Positions 42,801-50,516 of a stretch of 53,845 bases of DNA are shown here, in pieces. The number at the start of each line of letters is the position of its first letter. Position 1 is the first letter of the stretch. The DNA is from DATNPH01 sp036703315. GTDB taxonomy: Bacteria; Cyanobacteriota; Cyanobacteriia; Cyanobacteriales; Coleofasciculaceae. The position numbers and the translations under genes are program-made. Location of the stretch: assembly GCA_036703315.1 (NCBI GenBank), contig DATNPH010000050.1, positions 1 to 53,845 of the forward strand, given 5' to 3'. A model generated the notes under the pieces. It saw only the letters and a program-made list of their open reading frames with translations, was not told where the DNA came from and made no database searches.

Positions 42801-44807
42801 TTAGTTACCTCCAACAGACAGTTTGATGCTCTGCTCAAAAGTTTAAGAGCAGGCAGACAACTCAAACAGTCCATAGGGGTGACAGCAGATACCCGGACAC
42901 GGGTCGTCACCTCCTTGCAACAGGCTATATACGCTGTCAGAGAACGCAACCGTTTGGAGGGGCATACAGATTGGGTCAGTAGCGTCAGTTTTAGCCCTGA
43001 TGGCAAGAGGATTGCCTCAGCGAGTAAGGATAATACAATCAAACTCTGGAAATCTGACGGCACCTTACTCCAAGATTTATCTGGTCATGAAGCTGGAGTG
43101 TATAGCGTCAGTTGGAGTCCTGACGGCAAGATGATTGCCTCTGCTAGTGAAGACAAGACCGTGAAACTTTGGAGCAAAGATGGTGTTCTCCTCAAAACAC
43201 TATCCGGTCATACGGCTCCTGTCTATAGTGTTAGTTTTAGTCCTAACGCGAAGGGGATAGCGAAGCGGGACGCGGTAGCGTCTATCGCTACCGCCAGTTG
43301 GGACAAAACAGTGAAACTCTGGAACAGTGACGGTGTCTTGCTTAAAACCCTACCAGGGCATACAGATCGGGTCTCAGGAGTAAGTTTCAGCCCAGATGGG
43401 CAGCTAATTGCCTCTGCCAGTAGAGACAAAACTATTAGACTCTGGAAAAGTGATGGCACCTTCCTCAAAAGCTGGAGGGCACATGATGATGCCGTTCAAA
43501 GTGTGACTTTCAGTCCGGATAGTCAGATTATCGCCACTGCCAGTGCCGACAAGACGGTGAAACTGTGGCGTCGTGACGGTGTCCTCCTAAAAACTTTGCC
43601 AGGGCATAGTAGTTGGGTTCTCAGTGTCACGTTCAGCCCAGATGGTCAGAGGCTTGTTTCAGGCAGTGCGGACAACACTGTCAAACTCTGGAGTCGTGAC
43701 GGCACGTTGCTCGAAACTCTAAAAGGTCATGGCAATTTGGTTCAAAGTGTGACTTTCAGTCCCGATGGTCAGACGATCGCCAGTGCTAGTGCCGACAATA
43801 CAATTAAGTTATGGTATCGTGATAGCCGCTTACTCAAAGCCCTCAAGCATACAGAACCAGTCAGCAGTGTGAGTTTCAGTCCTGATGGTCAGACCATTGC
43901 TACTGCTAGTTGGGACAATAGTGTCAAGCTTTGGGGCCGGGATGGGATACTGCTGGCAATTCTCACGGGGCATACTCAGCCAGTTAGTGGTGTAAGTTTC
44001 AGCCCTGATGGGAAGGCAATGGCTACCGCCAGTTGGGATAAGACAATTAAACTCTGGACAGCCAACGGTACCTTGCTCAAAACCTTATCGGGGCATACGG
44101 ATCGGGTTACTAGCGTGAGTTTCAGTCCCGACAGCAAGTTAATTGCGTCTGCTAGTGAAGATAAAACCATCAAACTCTGGACAATTGACGGCACTTTGCT
44201 CAATACCTTAGAAGGTCATGGGGGTGAAGTTTGGGGGGTGAGTTTCAGTCCTGACACTGAGTTGATTGCCTCCGCCAGTGAAGACAAAACGGTAAAGATT
44301 TGGAGGAGAAACGGCAAGTTAGTCACCACGTTGAACGGACATAATGGTTCCGTTAATTGGGTAAGTTTCAGCCCTGATGGCAAGATGATTGCCTCTGCTA
44401 GTAGTGACGGAACAGTGGATCTCTCAAGTCGAGACGGTAAGTTAATTACCACCTTGAAGGGACACAATGGTGTGGTCAATTGGGTCACTTTTAGCCATGA
44501 TGGCAGATTGATTGCCTCCGCCAGTGAAGACAAAACGGTGAACCTCTGGAGTAAAGACGGCAATTTGATCAAGACGTTAGAGGGTCACAGGGATTCTGTT
44601 TTTGGAGTAAGTTTTAGCCCAGACGACAAGTTACTTGCCTCCGCAAGTAAAGACAAAACCGTAATTCTATGGAATCTAGATTTAGATAATCTGCTAGGGC
44701 GTGCTTGCAATTGGTTACATGATTATCTAAATAATCCAAATCGTCGCAGCGTTAGCGAAGCGAGTCCGAAGGACTCTCGGGCTTTGTGTAATCGAATTAG
44801 GATCTAG
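39831..44807 (+). CDS. 1658-residue TPR / novel STAND NTPase / WD40 protein
   Basis: ATG 39831 is chosen over 39783 because the family-like sequence MVEIQQSADVELYN starts there. Residues about 1-200 form a degenerate P-loop-like region, and about 200-510 are TPR-like helices. A STAND NTPase follows with HGQSGVGKSS (about 552-561) and ILIFDQFEEFF (about 646). Next come a coiled coil (about 885-950) and a membrane helix (VGVSLFTLALIAGGLGL, about 953). Fourteen WD40 blades of about 41 residues make up the rest, enough for two seven-bladed propellers. The whole is a ligand-sensing oligomerisation scaffold, probably anchored in the membrane. Its DNA repeats are very similar, so copy number may vary. 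The stop overlaps the convergent dehydrogenase gene by 11 bases. Confidence 0.92.
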   Translation: MVEIQQSADVELYNERSLNALDRAIALSLGEFSLVLVRCNYQRLRDRMMQQLQDLSKDRYKFSQLVLPESATTLYTTIKAYGHDKTCSSNEPHPALLILGLESVVALEDLLASSNQVRDEFRKRMPFPLVLWVNDEVLQKLIRFAPDFASWAATPIKFEIATSELIDFLQQQADSLFSTALSAGSGRYAAWRVSTYHSTLNRVTGYGSRLELEFALRDLHNRRQPINPELEASLEFVFGLYDYASDNIDSAIVSYQESLRCWRASNNLERQGILLFYIGLCYCRLADLHRTRRHRNLEEAWPYLQQCVDVFASAGRPDLVAQFITQLAEVLERLEAWDALQIVSQKSISLHEIYGSRVQLAQDYGFLAEVAICHSRWPDTKQLAQQSLNILAEILSQPIQHQGLHRFLLAQLYQLFLVKSQRELGLLSEAHKCLETASFELKHALELSDHRYEPQRFLHLLEELRTLYFEEGRYLEAFRIKQEQRAVEQLYGLRAFIGAARLQPQRPITNSPLAPIEQQEIVAQEIAASGRQQDINRLIERMSRADYKLTVIHGQSGVGKSSIVSAGLIPALKYKALGDRIALPVVLQVYTDWVRELGKTLAEELIDFGVSEDEEPIHEGFNDIQNPHEKIQKILDQLRQNAEHNLLTILIFDQFEEFFFASNNQSQKVLFYAFLKDCLNLSFVKVIFSLREDYLHYLLEIEQFNLEVIGNNILDKKIRYPIGNFSLEDAYSVIQNLTERAHFYLEPALIDQLVKDLAGELGTVRPIELQVVGAQLQAENITSLAQYQESGPKQRLVERFLEKAIKDCGPENEESAWLVLYLLTDENNNRPLKTRAELAIESAIEPEELDLILEILEKSGLVFLLPEVPTNRYQLVHDYLVEFIRQKEQLNIKAELEELRKRDKLSQLEIEQLRAELREKELRTKLAQATAQQRSTEEKLNRVLKQSLRKARLVGVSLFTLALIAGGLGLRAAIGETNAQLSAISASSDALVTSNRQFDALLKSLRAGRQLKQSIGVTADTRTRVVTSLQQAIYAVRERNRLEGHTDWVSSVSFSPDGKRIASASKDNTIKLWKSDGTLLQDLSGHEAGVYSVSWSPDGKMIASASEDKTVKLWSKDGVLLKTLSGHTAPVYSVSFSPNAKGIAKRDAVASIATASWDKTVKLWNSDGVLLKTLPGHTDRVSGVSFSPDGQLIASASRDKTIRLWKSDGTFLKSWRAHDDAVQSVTFSPDSQIIATASADKTVKLWRRDGVLLKTLPGHSSWVLSVTFSPDGQRLVSGSADNTVKLWSRDGTLLETLKGHGNLVQSVTFSPDGQTIASASADNTIKLWYRDSRLLKALKHTEPVSSVSFSPDGQTIATASWDNSVKLWGRDGILLAILTGHTQPVSGVSFSPDGKAMATASWDKTIKLWTANGTLLKTLSGHTDRVTSVSFSPDSKLIASASEDKTIKLWTIDGTLLNTLEGHGGEVWGVSFSPDTELIASASEDKTVKIWRRNGKLVTTLNGHNGSVNWVSFSPDGKMIASASSDGTVDLSSRDGKLITTLKGHNGVVNWVTFSHDGRLIASASEDKTVNLWSKDGNLIKTLEGHRDSVFGVSFSPDDKLLASASKDKTVILWNLDLDNLLGRACNWLHDYLNNPNRRSVSEASPKDSRALCNRIRI
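43254..43283 (+). repeat. dispersed-repeat insertion inside WD40 blade 3
   Basis: Thirty bases (GGGATAGCGAAGCGGGACGC at the start) encode GIAKRDAVAS between SPNAK and IATAS. Blade 3 is 50 residues long, against 41 in its neighbours, so the net gain is nine residues in frame. The GCGAAGCGGGACG wording recurs at 47955-47967. Confidence 0.8.
44750..44780 (+). repeat. dispersed palindromic repeat at the 3' end of the WD40 gene
   Basis: The segment GTTAGCGAAGCGAGTCCGAA and a following GGACTCTCG form a short palindrome (GAGTCC/GGACTC). It encodes part of the C-terminal tail (SVSEASPKDSR) that is not WD40 sequence. It is of the same GCGAAGCG repeat class as the blade 3 insertion. Confidence 0.7.
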
Positions 44808-45987
44808 AGGACTCAAACGTTGTGATTAAGAAAATGTTGCCGTTGGTAATATCGGCAATGTACAAGTTACCTGCTTGATCTTCACCGAAGGTACTTATCC
44901 TGTAGGGAGTCGTGATCAGGAGATCACTTTGCCAACCTTGACCAAGACGCCTCAAGCCCCAGATGCGTCCGCTACAGAAATCTCCATAGAAGTAAGTGCC
45001 CCACAGAGGTCGATAAGCCCTCCCTCGATAGACCATACCACCAGTGACAGAGCAACCCAGAGAATGGTCGTATTCAACTACTGGTAAGACCAAGCCAGTT
45101 TGATTGCAGATATTACTGTTGTAACAATGCGCCCCTTCCATGAGCCGCCAACCATAGTTTTCGCCACCGGGACTAGAAGCTGACTGAACGTTAACTTCTT
45201 CGTAGACACCCTGTCCCACATCAGCGATATAAAGGTTGCCCGTCCATCGGTCGAAGGAGAAGCGCCACGGGTTACGCAGTCCAAGCGCCCAAATTTCCCC
45301 ACGATAGGCATTTGTTCGGATAAATGGGTTGGTCGGAGGAATTGCGTAAGGAGTTACTCCAGACTCAACATCAATCCGTAGTATCTTACCTAGCAATGAA
45401 GCGGGATTTTGTGCATTATTTTGAGGGTCTCCGACACCACCCCCATCCCCCATGCCAATGTATAAATATCCATCGGGGCCAAAAGCCAGTTGACCACCAT
45501 TATGGTTAGCAAAGGGCTGTTTGATCGTTAGCAAAATCTTTTCACTGTTAGGGTCAGCGACGTTACGGCTGGTGATAAGATAGCGGGCGACTACAGTATC
45601 ACCAGCCACATTGGTGTAGTTTACGTAGAAGTAATTTTTGCTGGCATAGTTAGGTGGGAAGGCAACACTAAGCAATCCCTGTTCTCCGCAACAACTCACA
45701 CGGTTCGTGATGTCCAAAAAAGGTTGATTCAGGAGAACGCCGTTTGTGACAATCCGAATGCGTCCTGTTTGTTCTACTACAAATAACCGACCACTACGAT
45801 CGCCCGCGTGAGTGATGTGTACCGGTTGAGTTAGACCACCGACAACTTTGGTTAGGGAGATTCGTGGAAGACTAGCTTGGGCAATCTGTGAGTTGACTTG
45901 CTCTAAGGGGGCAGCCACGCCTGGGGCTGTTGAAATGGATAAACTCAACAGTAGTGTACTCAAATAACAGAAAATATTCTTTTTCAT
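44797..45987 (-). CDS. exported PQQ-dependent sugar dehydrogenase family protein
   Basis: This is a 396-residue exported protein of the soluble glucose/sorbosone dehydrogenase (GSDH) six-bladed propeller family. ATG 45987 starts a signal peptide (KKNIFCYLSTLLLSLSISTA). The first blade has RLFVVEQTGRIRIV. The catalytic/PQQ-region histidine block is NHNGGQLAFGPDGYLYIGMGDGGG split over the usual loop. GEIWALGLRNPWRFSFD and YGWRLMEG follow. It probably oxidises an aldose outside the cytoplasm. No PQQ synthesis genes are seen here. Its 3' end overlaps the convergent WD40 gene by 11 bases, and no intrinsic terminator is visible between them. Confidence 0.9.
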   Translation of the reverse strand: MKKNIFCYLSTLLLSLSISTAPGVAAPLEQVNSQIAQASLPRISLTKVVGGLTQPVHITHAGDRSGRLFVVEQTGRIRIVTNGVLLNQPFLDITNRVSCCGEQGLLSVAFPPNYASKNYFYVNYTNVAGDTVVARYLITSRNVADPNSEKILLTIKQPFANHNGGQLAFGPDGYLYIGMGDGGGVGDPQNNAQNPASLLGKILRIDVESGVTPYAIPPTNPFIRTNAYRGEIWALGLRNPWRFSFDRWTGNLYIADVGQGVYEEVNVQSASSPGGENYGWRLMEGAHCYNSNICNQTGLVLPVVEYDHSLGCSVTGGMVYRGRAYRPLWGTYFYGDFCSGRIWGLRRLGQGWQSDLLITTPYRISTFGEDQAGNLYIADITNGNIFLITTFESSRS

Positions 45988-46248
45988 AATTCCCTTAACC
46001 AAGCCACTCACTGATTTATTTGCTGTCAGAATAATAATTAAAGATGTTTTGGGTGCGACTAGCAAAGAAAATTCAGAAATTTTAAAAATAGAAGCACAGA
46101 CAGAGATTTCAGGCTTGCGCCATCAGAAATCAAAAATTAGATAACTCGAATCATTACGCCTCGAATAGAGGTACGACGAATTAATTTTGGCTTTCCAAAG
46201 CAGAGCGATCGCTACTACTGTAGAAACACTCCTTTCAAAACACATGTA

Positions 46249-46635
46249 TTGAATAACTTCACACTTCTATGCGACTCGGCTCTTGATAATCTTGAAAACA
46301 GGAGCTTATCTGAATATCAACTCCACGCTCCATCCTTGGCTCGGTATGAACAAAGAAAAACGCAGCAGGAAATATTGAGTGGATTAGGGCAAATGGTGAT
46401 TGATTCGGGTCAATTCCAAGGATTAATATGGGAGCAGTTTTGGTGTGAAGTCACTTATAGCGTTGATGATTATCTAACGCTATTGAGTACGTATTCTCCA
46501 TACCTGGCACTAGACGAGAAGAGTAGGAATGCTTTATTTGAGCGGTTAAGGGAGAAGATAGAGCAGAATTTGGGAGGTAGTATTCAACTTTCATACCTCT
46601 CGGCTTTTCACATTGCCCAGAAACAGCGAGTTTAG
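46249..46635 (+). pseudogene. C-terminal remnant of a SAM-dependent methyltransferase
   Basis: The frame encodes 128 residues that look like only the C-terminal half of a class I methyltransferase. WEQFWCEVTYSVDDYLTLLS, TYSPYLALDEKSRN and SIQLSYLSAFHIAQKQ are typical of that region. The Rossmann half with the DxGxGxG motif is missing and was not found upstream in any frame. The only in-frame start is a TTG at 46249, after stops. It is best read as a broken gene. An intact but unrelated-looking methyltransferase lies at 47190. Confidence 0.65.
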
Positions 46636-46801
46636 AATCGAGTTCGCGAATTTCAGGTGCACTCCTCGATGTTGCAGCAGGTGGAAATGCTCGATATACA
46701 GCCTGACAAATCGCCCTAACTGCAAGAGCAAGCACATTAAACCATGGCAAGCATCCTGCTAGCTGCCAAACGCTTACCGGGGGATGCAACGGGGTAGAGT
46801 C

Positions 46802-46978
46802 TTATTTATTGGCTTTCCAAGTGCCACCATAGACATAGAACGGGTTGTTTTGACTCACACTATCCCAGCAACGGCGACAAACGAAGTTCCACTGAGCCGA
46901 CTCGTCATATTTTACCCGGTAGAGTACCGGCTCGGGTTGCTGGCAAAGCGTACACGGTTTTTGACGCGATCGCACCAT
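46802..46978 (-). CDS. small Cys4 (zinc-ribbon-like) protein
   Basis: This is a 58-residue protein from ATG 46978 (a TTG at 46993 would add five residues). Two CxxC pairs (PCTLCQQ and VCRRCWD) are spaced 25 residues apart and probably bind zinc. LYRVKYDESAQWNFVC lies between them, and NPFYVYGGTWKA ends the protein. The regular spacing and balanced composition argue for a real gene, likely a conserved cyanobacterial small protein. Its function is unknown; nucleic-acid or protein binding is inferred from the ribbon. Confidence 0.78.
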   Translation of the reverse strand: MVRSRQKPCTLCQQPEPVLYRVKYDESAQWNFVCRRCWDSVSQNNPFYVYGGTWKANK

Positions 46979-47189
46979 CACTTGAATACCCAAATCCCTT
47001 GTCAGAAACCATCAAGAACCTTTTAGATTTTGAGAGCGAAAGCATCCAGAAACAAAGTCGCGTTGTTTGAGCTGTTTGGCGCAAGCGCCCACTTACGCGA
47101 GATCGCCACATTTTGAAGCTAGACGCCTTCATTTTTTGCCGCATTAGGGCAATGACTTGTTTTTCCCTCTCTTCCACTAGGAGATATAT

Positions 47190-47867
47190 ATGGACGAGAA
47201 TCAAGAACGGCTGATCGATTCATGGAACAATAATGCCTTGTCCTGGACACGGGCGATCCGTAATCAGCAAATTGAAAGCCGAGTTCTGGTCACAAACTCA
47301 GCAATATTGGAGACAGTAATTGAGCTTAACCCGAAAACATTCTTGGATGTGGGATGCGGTGAAGGGTGGTTGTGTCGTGAACTCTTTTCCAAGGGAATTG
47401 ATGGGTGGGGAGTCGATACCTCTGCGGAACTTATTGAGGCAGCGAGGCAGGAGGGTGATACGAGATTTCTTGTATCTTTATACTCCGACCTGACTTCGCA
47501 TAAATTTGGTGATACGGTTCATTTTTCTTGCCTTATTTGTAACTTCTCTATTCTTGGGCAACGCGATATTGCTGACATTGCCTCTGCTGGTCATAGTCTG
47601 TTAGAAGAGCAAGGCAAAATCATCGTCCAAACACTTCACCCGATAATTGCCTGTGGCGATGCTGCCTACACTTCAGGATGGCGGGAGACTGCGTGGCATT
47701 TAATCGGCAATGAGACGTTTCATCCTGCTCCGTGGTACTTCCGAACCGTTGAATCATGGATAGAGGAGTTCCATACCCGGAATTACCGATTACTGAAATT
47801 ACGAGAGCCGTGTCATCCAGTAACCAACAAACCTATCTCAATTATTTTTGTTTTTGAGCAACAGTAA
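47190..47867 (+). CDS. class I SAM-dependent methyltransferase
   Basis: This is a 225-residue cytosolic methyltransferase. FLDVGCGEGWLCREL is the SAM-binding motif I, GWGVDTSAELIEAAR is motif II and VHFSCLICNFSILGQ is the post-II acidic-loop equivalent. EEQGKIIVQTLHP is the motif III region. The C-terminus (WFRT-like PWYFRTVESWIEEFHTRNY) suggests a small-molecule substrate. AGGAGATATATAT before ATG 47190 is a good ribosome binding site. It stands alone between repeats; the substrate is unknown. Confidence 0.92.
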   Translation: MDENQERLIDSWNNNALSWTRAIRNQQIESRVLVTNSAILETVIELNPKTFLDVGCGEGWLCRELFSKGIDGWGVDTSAELIEAARQEGDTRFLVSLYSDLTSHKFGDTVHFSCLICNFSILGQRDIADIASAGHSLLEEQGKIIVQTLHPIIACGDAAYTSGWRETAWHLIGNETFHPAPWYFRTVESWIEEFHTRNYRLLKLREPCHPVTNKPISIIFVFEQQ

Positions 47868-47916
47868 CTCCTCATAATATTCCTAGGTTTTATCCGGTCA
47901 ATAATTGATTCTTTGC

Positions 47917-48010
47917 CGCGTGCGATAGCGTACAGCCCTTTGGGCATGAAAACAGCGAAGCGGGACGTAGTCCAGCGCTACTGCGTTCGCCCTACAGCCC
48001 TCCCTTGCAT
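47917..48010 (+). repeat. cluster of short dispersed repeats
   Basis: The intergenic stretch holds GCGATAGCGTACAGCCC, AAAACAGCGAAGCGGGACG and CAGCGCTACTGCGTTCGCC units. They are of the same class as the insertions in the WD40 and xisH genes. No coding signal is present. Confidence 0.65.
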
Positions 48011-48117
48011 CCTATGGCAGGCGTTGCCGAAACGTCGCGCAGATCGCAACTCTATTAGATTTGTTAAGTTACTCCCACAGTGTACTCATTGCGATCGCAC
48101 TCACTCTTGTTGATATA

Positions 48118-49620
48118 TCAGTCATTGTGAGCGTGTTCAAACTCATAAACATAGAAGAGCCGACTGAATTTCTTCAGCAGGTATCCTACTATTGCAAATA
48201 GGATTGCACCCCCAAGCGCCAACCCAAATCCGGCAGGAGGGACAACCGTTAAAACAAAGGTTGCTGTTTGTTCTATAGACGCTACTGCTACCTTCATCGC
48301 CACAGCTCGTGCATCCACCATCACGCCTAGACCAAAACACACCACCGCAGCCACATAAGCCAACACAGACAGACGGTTAATATTTTTCAGGGCATCCTGA
48401 CAAACCTGGCAATGTTGAGTATGGGTTGTCCACACATCAAACAATTTCTGCTTGTCTCGCTCCCCTGATGGCAGCTCCGAATTACATCCTGAATCCCAAG
48501 GGATACCACCTCCGGCTCTTTTTGAGAGCCATTGACGAAATGCAATCACCATCTTGTCTTGGGGATTGGGCGTATAGACGGCATCCAGCCATTTATGCTT
48601 GCCCCGTTTGCTTAGAATCTTCTCCTGGTAATGGAGAAACACCGCATCCTGATGCAGGAACAGAGAGGCCAACACATGAGTTAACCAGGCTGGCATCGGT
48701 AGCGCAAAAAATCCCAACCCTGGCGGTTTCTTCCCCGCCTCATCCTTCACAAATACCTGGCATCCGATATGACGACACCATCCGGGACGAGTTGGGCTGG
48801 CGTATAAACCCAGGATGAGCTTCCCGCCATCTTTAAAACTTGAGACAATTCTCATATGACAAGGCGGTTGAAAATCGTGAACCGCTTGCTCAATGGTTGG
48901 AGCGGTGGGTGTGATGGCAAAGGCGAATCCTTCCTGAGTAGACATCTCCCGGATGCGAGGCATGTCGTAGTACTTGGCATCCTTGTACCGACTGCCAACA
49001 ATACCGTGGTGAGAGACAGGAACATGGGCAGGATCGGCTATATTCTCCATGAAAAAGTCCCATCCATAGGGGAGGTCGCGGATATTCCAAGAGAGCTGCA
49101 CTACCCTGTCTGAGTCTTCTTCAAGTTCTGGAATAATTCGTGGTGCCCTTAATTGACTTTCAACTTGTGCCTGTTGACCTGAGGATGCCCATACCCACAA
49201 AAGACCTTGACGTTCTTGGGTAGGATAGGCAACAGCACAGGACTTTTTGTTTGAGCAGTGCTTCGCCTCAGTCTCCTGATCTTTGGATTGGGGAATGCTG
49301 ACGCAGTTTCCCTCAGAATCAAAGCGCCAAGCGTGGTAGGCACATAAAAGGGTGCCATCCGACTCAACACGACCTTCAGAAAGTGGGACTAGTCGATGGG
49401 GACAAACATCTTCAAAGCAGCGCCATTGACGAGAGCCATCGCGCCACAAGACAATATCTTTCCCTAGCAACTGCATGGCATGGGGACGTGATGGGTCTAG
49501 GAAATCTACAACGGCTACTGGATACCACTGCTTTGTCCATTGGAAGAGTTCTTTGTCTTCCTCTTTAAGTTGTTCAACAGCATCGCGTATATCCCCTTGT
49601 AGACTGGTCTGGGTAGTCAC
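48118..49620 (-). CDS. Rieske oxygenase, pheophorbide-a-oxygenase (PaO/PTC52/TIC55) family
   Basis: This 500-residue protein is a membrane-anchored Rieske non-haem oxygenase. The [2Fe-2S] site is CPHRLVPLSEG plus CAYHAWRF (about residues 68-102). The mononuclear iron site is ENIADPAHVPVSHHG (about 192-206). The C-terminal PaO-domain has the HCQVC pair (CxxC) characteristic of PaO, PTC52 and TIC55, and two membrane helices end the protein. Family members act on chlorophyll breakdown products or protochlorophyllide. The substrate here is not known. The start is a GTG at 49620, with AAGGAG five bases upstream. It is divergent from the glycosylase gene. Confidence 0.93.
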   Translation of the reverse strand: MTTQTSLQGDIRDAVEQLKEEDKELFQWTKQWYPVAVVDFLDPSRPHAMQLLGKDIVLWRDGSRQWRCFEDVCPHRLVPLSEGRVESDGTLLCAYHAWRFDSEGNCVSIPQSKDQETEAKHCSNKKSCAVAYPTQERQGLLWVWASSGQQAQVESQLRAPRIIPELEEDSDRVVQLSWNIRDLPYGWDFFMENIADPAHVPVSHHGIVGSRYKDAKYYDMPRIREMSTQEGFAFAITPTAPTIEQAVHDFQPPCHMRIVSSFKDGGKLILGLYASPTRPGWCRHIGCQVFVKDEAGKKPPGLGFFALPMPAWLTHVLASLFLHQDAVFLHYQEKILSKRGKHKWLDAVYTPNPQDKMVIAFRQWLSKRAGGGIPWDSGCNSELPSGERDKQKLFDVWTTHTQHCQVCQDALKNINRLSVLAYVAAVVCFGLGVMVDARAVAMKVAVASIEQTATFVLTVVPPAGFGLALGGAILFAIVGYLLKKFSRLFYVYEFEHAHND

Positions 49621-49782
49621 AGGTACTCCTTGGTCTTCTTAAGGCGCATGAGCTTGCTTAATAAGTTTTAATATAGACGTTTTTCCGGGTAACGTTAGGG
49701 TGAAGAAGTTGCATTGAGTTTCACTCGGTTTAATTACCCGAATGTTGGTAACGACAGCTTCTGTGTTTTTAGTGACAGCGTG

Positions 49783-50403
49783 ATGGATTATGCAATCGCC
49801 ATTGACTTTCTCAAGGATTCCGACCCTATCCTGGGACGACTCATTGACCAAATTGGTGCATGTCAACTGCATCAGCACGAGCTAGAGGGAGACTTGTTCT
49901 TTTGCCTATCCCGGTCAATTCTCCACCAACAACTTTCCACCAAGGTGGCTAAAGTCATCCACGAAAGGTTTCTCCAGCTTTACCCGGACACTCAGTTCCC
50001 TTCGGCACAAGATGTCCTCGACACGCCGGATGAAGTCCTCCGCCGCGTGGGGATTTCGCGCCCCAAAATTTCTTACCTCAAAGATTTGGCACGTCATGTG
50101 AACGACGGATTGCCCACGCTTGAGGAGTTGGAAGTTATGGATGATGAAGCGATTATCAAGACTCTGACGCGGGTCAAAGGTGTCGGACGCTGGACTGTGC
50201 AGATGCTCCTGATTTTCCGTCTCAAGCGGTGGGATGTTTTGCCTGTGGATGATTTGGGTGTACGTGCAGGTATTCGGAAACTCTACGGTCTTGAGGCACT
50301 TCCTGACCGCAAGACTATAGAACGTTTCGGACAAAAATGGAAGCCCTATTGCAGTATTGCTTCGTGGTACTTGTGGCGTAGTTTGGAGCTAAAGCCAGTT
50401 TGA
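49783..50403 (+). CDS. AlkA-like DNA-3-methyladenine glycosylase
   Basis: This is a 206-residue HhH-GPD base-excision repair enzyme that removes alkylated purines. The helix-hairpin-helix VKGVGRWTVQMLLIF is followed by WDVLPVDDLGVRAGIRKLYG, which contains the catalytic Asp of the family. The C-terminus SIASWYLWRSLE is typical. ATG 49783 is preferred, although a TTG at 49714 would add 23 residues; neither has a strong ribosome binding site. The divergent neighbour is the Rieske oxygenase. No ada-type regulator is present. Confidence 0.93.
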   Translation: MDYAIAIDFLKDSDPILGRLIDQIGACQLHQHELEGDLFFCLSRSILHQQLSTKVAKVIHERFLQLYPDTQFPSAQDVLDTPDEVLRRVGISRPKISYLKDLARHVNDGLPTLEELEVMDDEAIIKTLTRVKGVGRWTVQMLLIFRLKRWDVLPVDDLGVRAGIRKLYGLEALPDRKTIERFGQKWKPYCSIASWYLWRSLELKPV

Positions 50404-50516
50404 GGGCTGCTGCGAAAAGGGGGGAAGATGCGATCGCTCCCAGCATTCATACGAATAGGCGGTGAACACACCACGTCTCCAACTAATGCCCGACGAGTAG
50501 AGTGCTTAATTCCGCT

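Noticed and set aside
42464..43063. 199-residue minus-strand frame opposite the WD40 gene
   Set aside because: It is antisense to clear STAND/coiled-coil/WD40 coding sequence and is open because of codon bias. The same applies to minus-strand frames at 43223-43468, 43976-44203 and 44216-44572.
46660..46710. LLDVAAGGNARYTA as a methyltransferase SAM motif next to the methyltransferase remnant
   Set aside because: It lies downstream of the C-terminal remnant instead of upstream, in another frame with an early stop, and lacks the DxGxGxG spacing.
48426..48818. 130-residue plus-strand frame
   Set aside because: It is antisense to the Rieske oxygenase gene and has no recognisable features.
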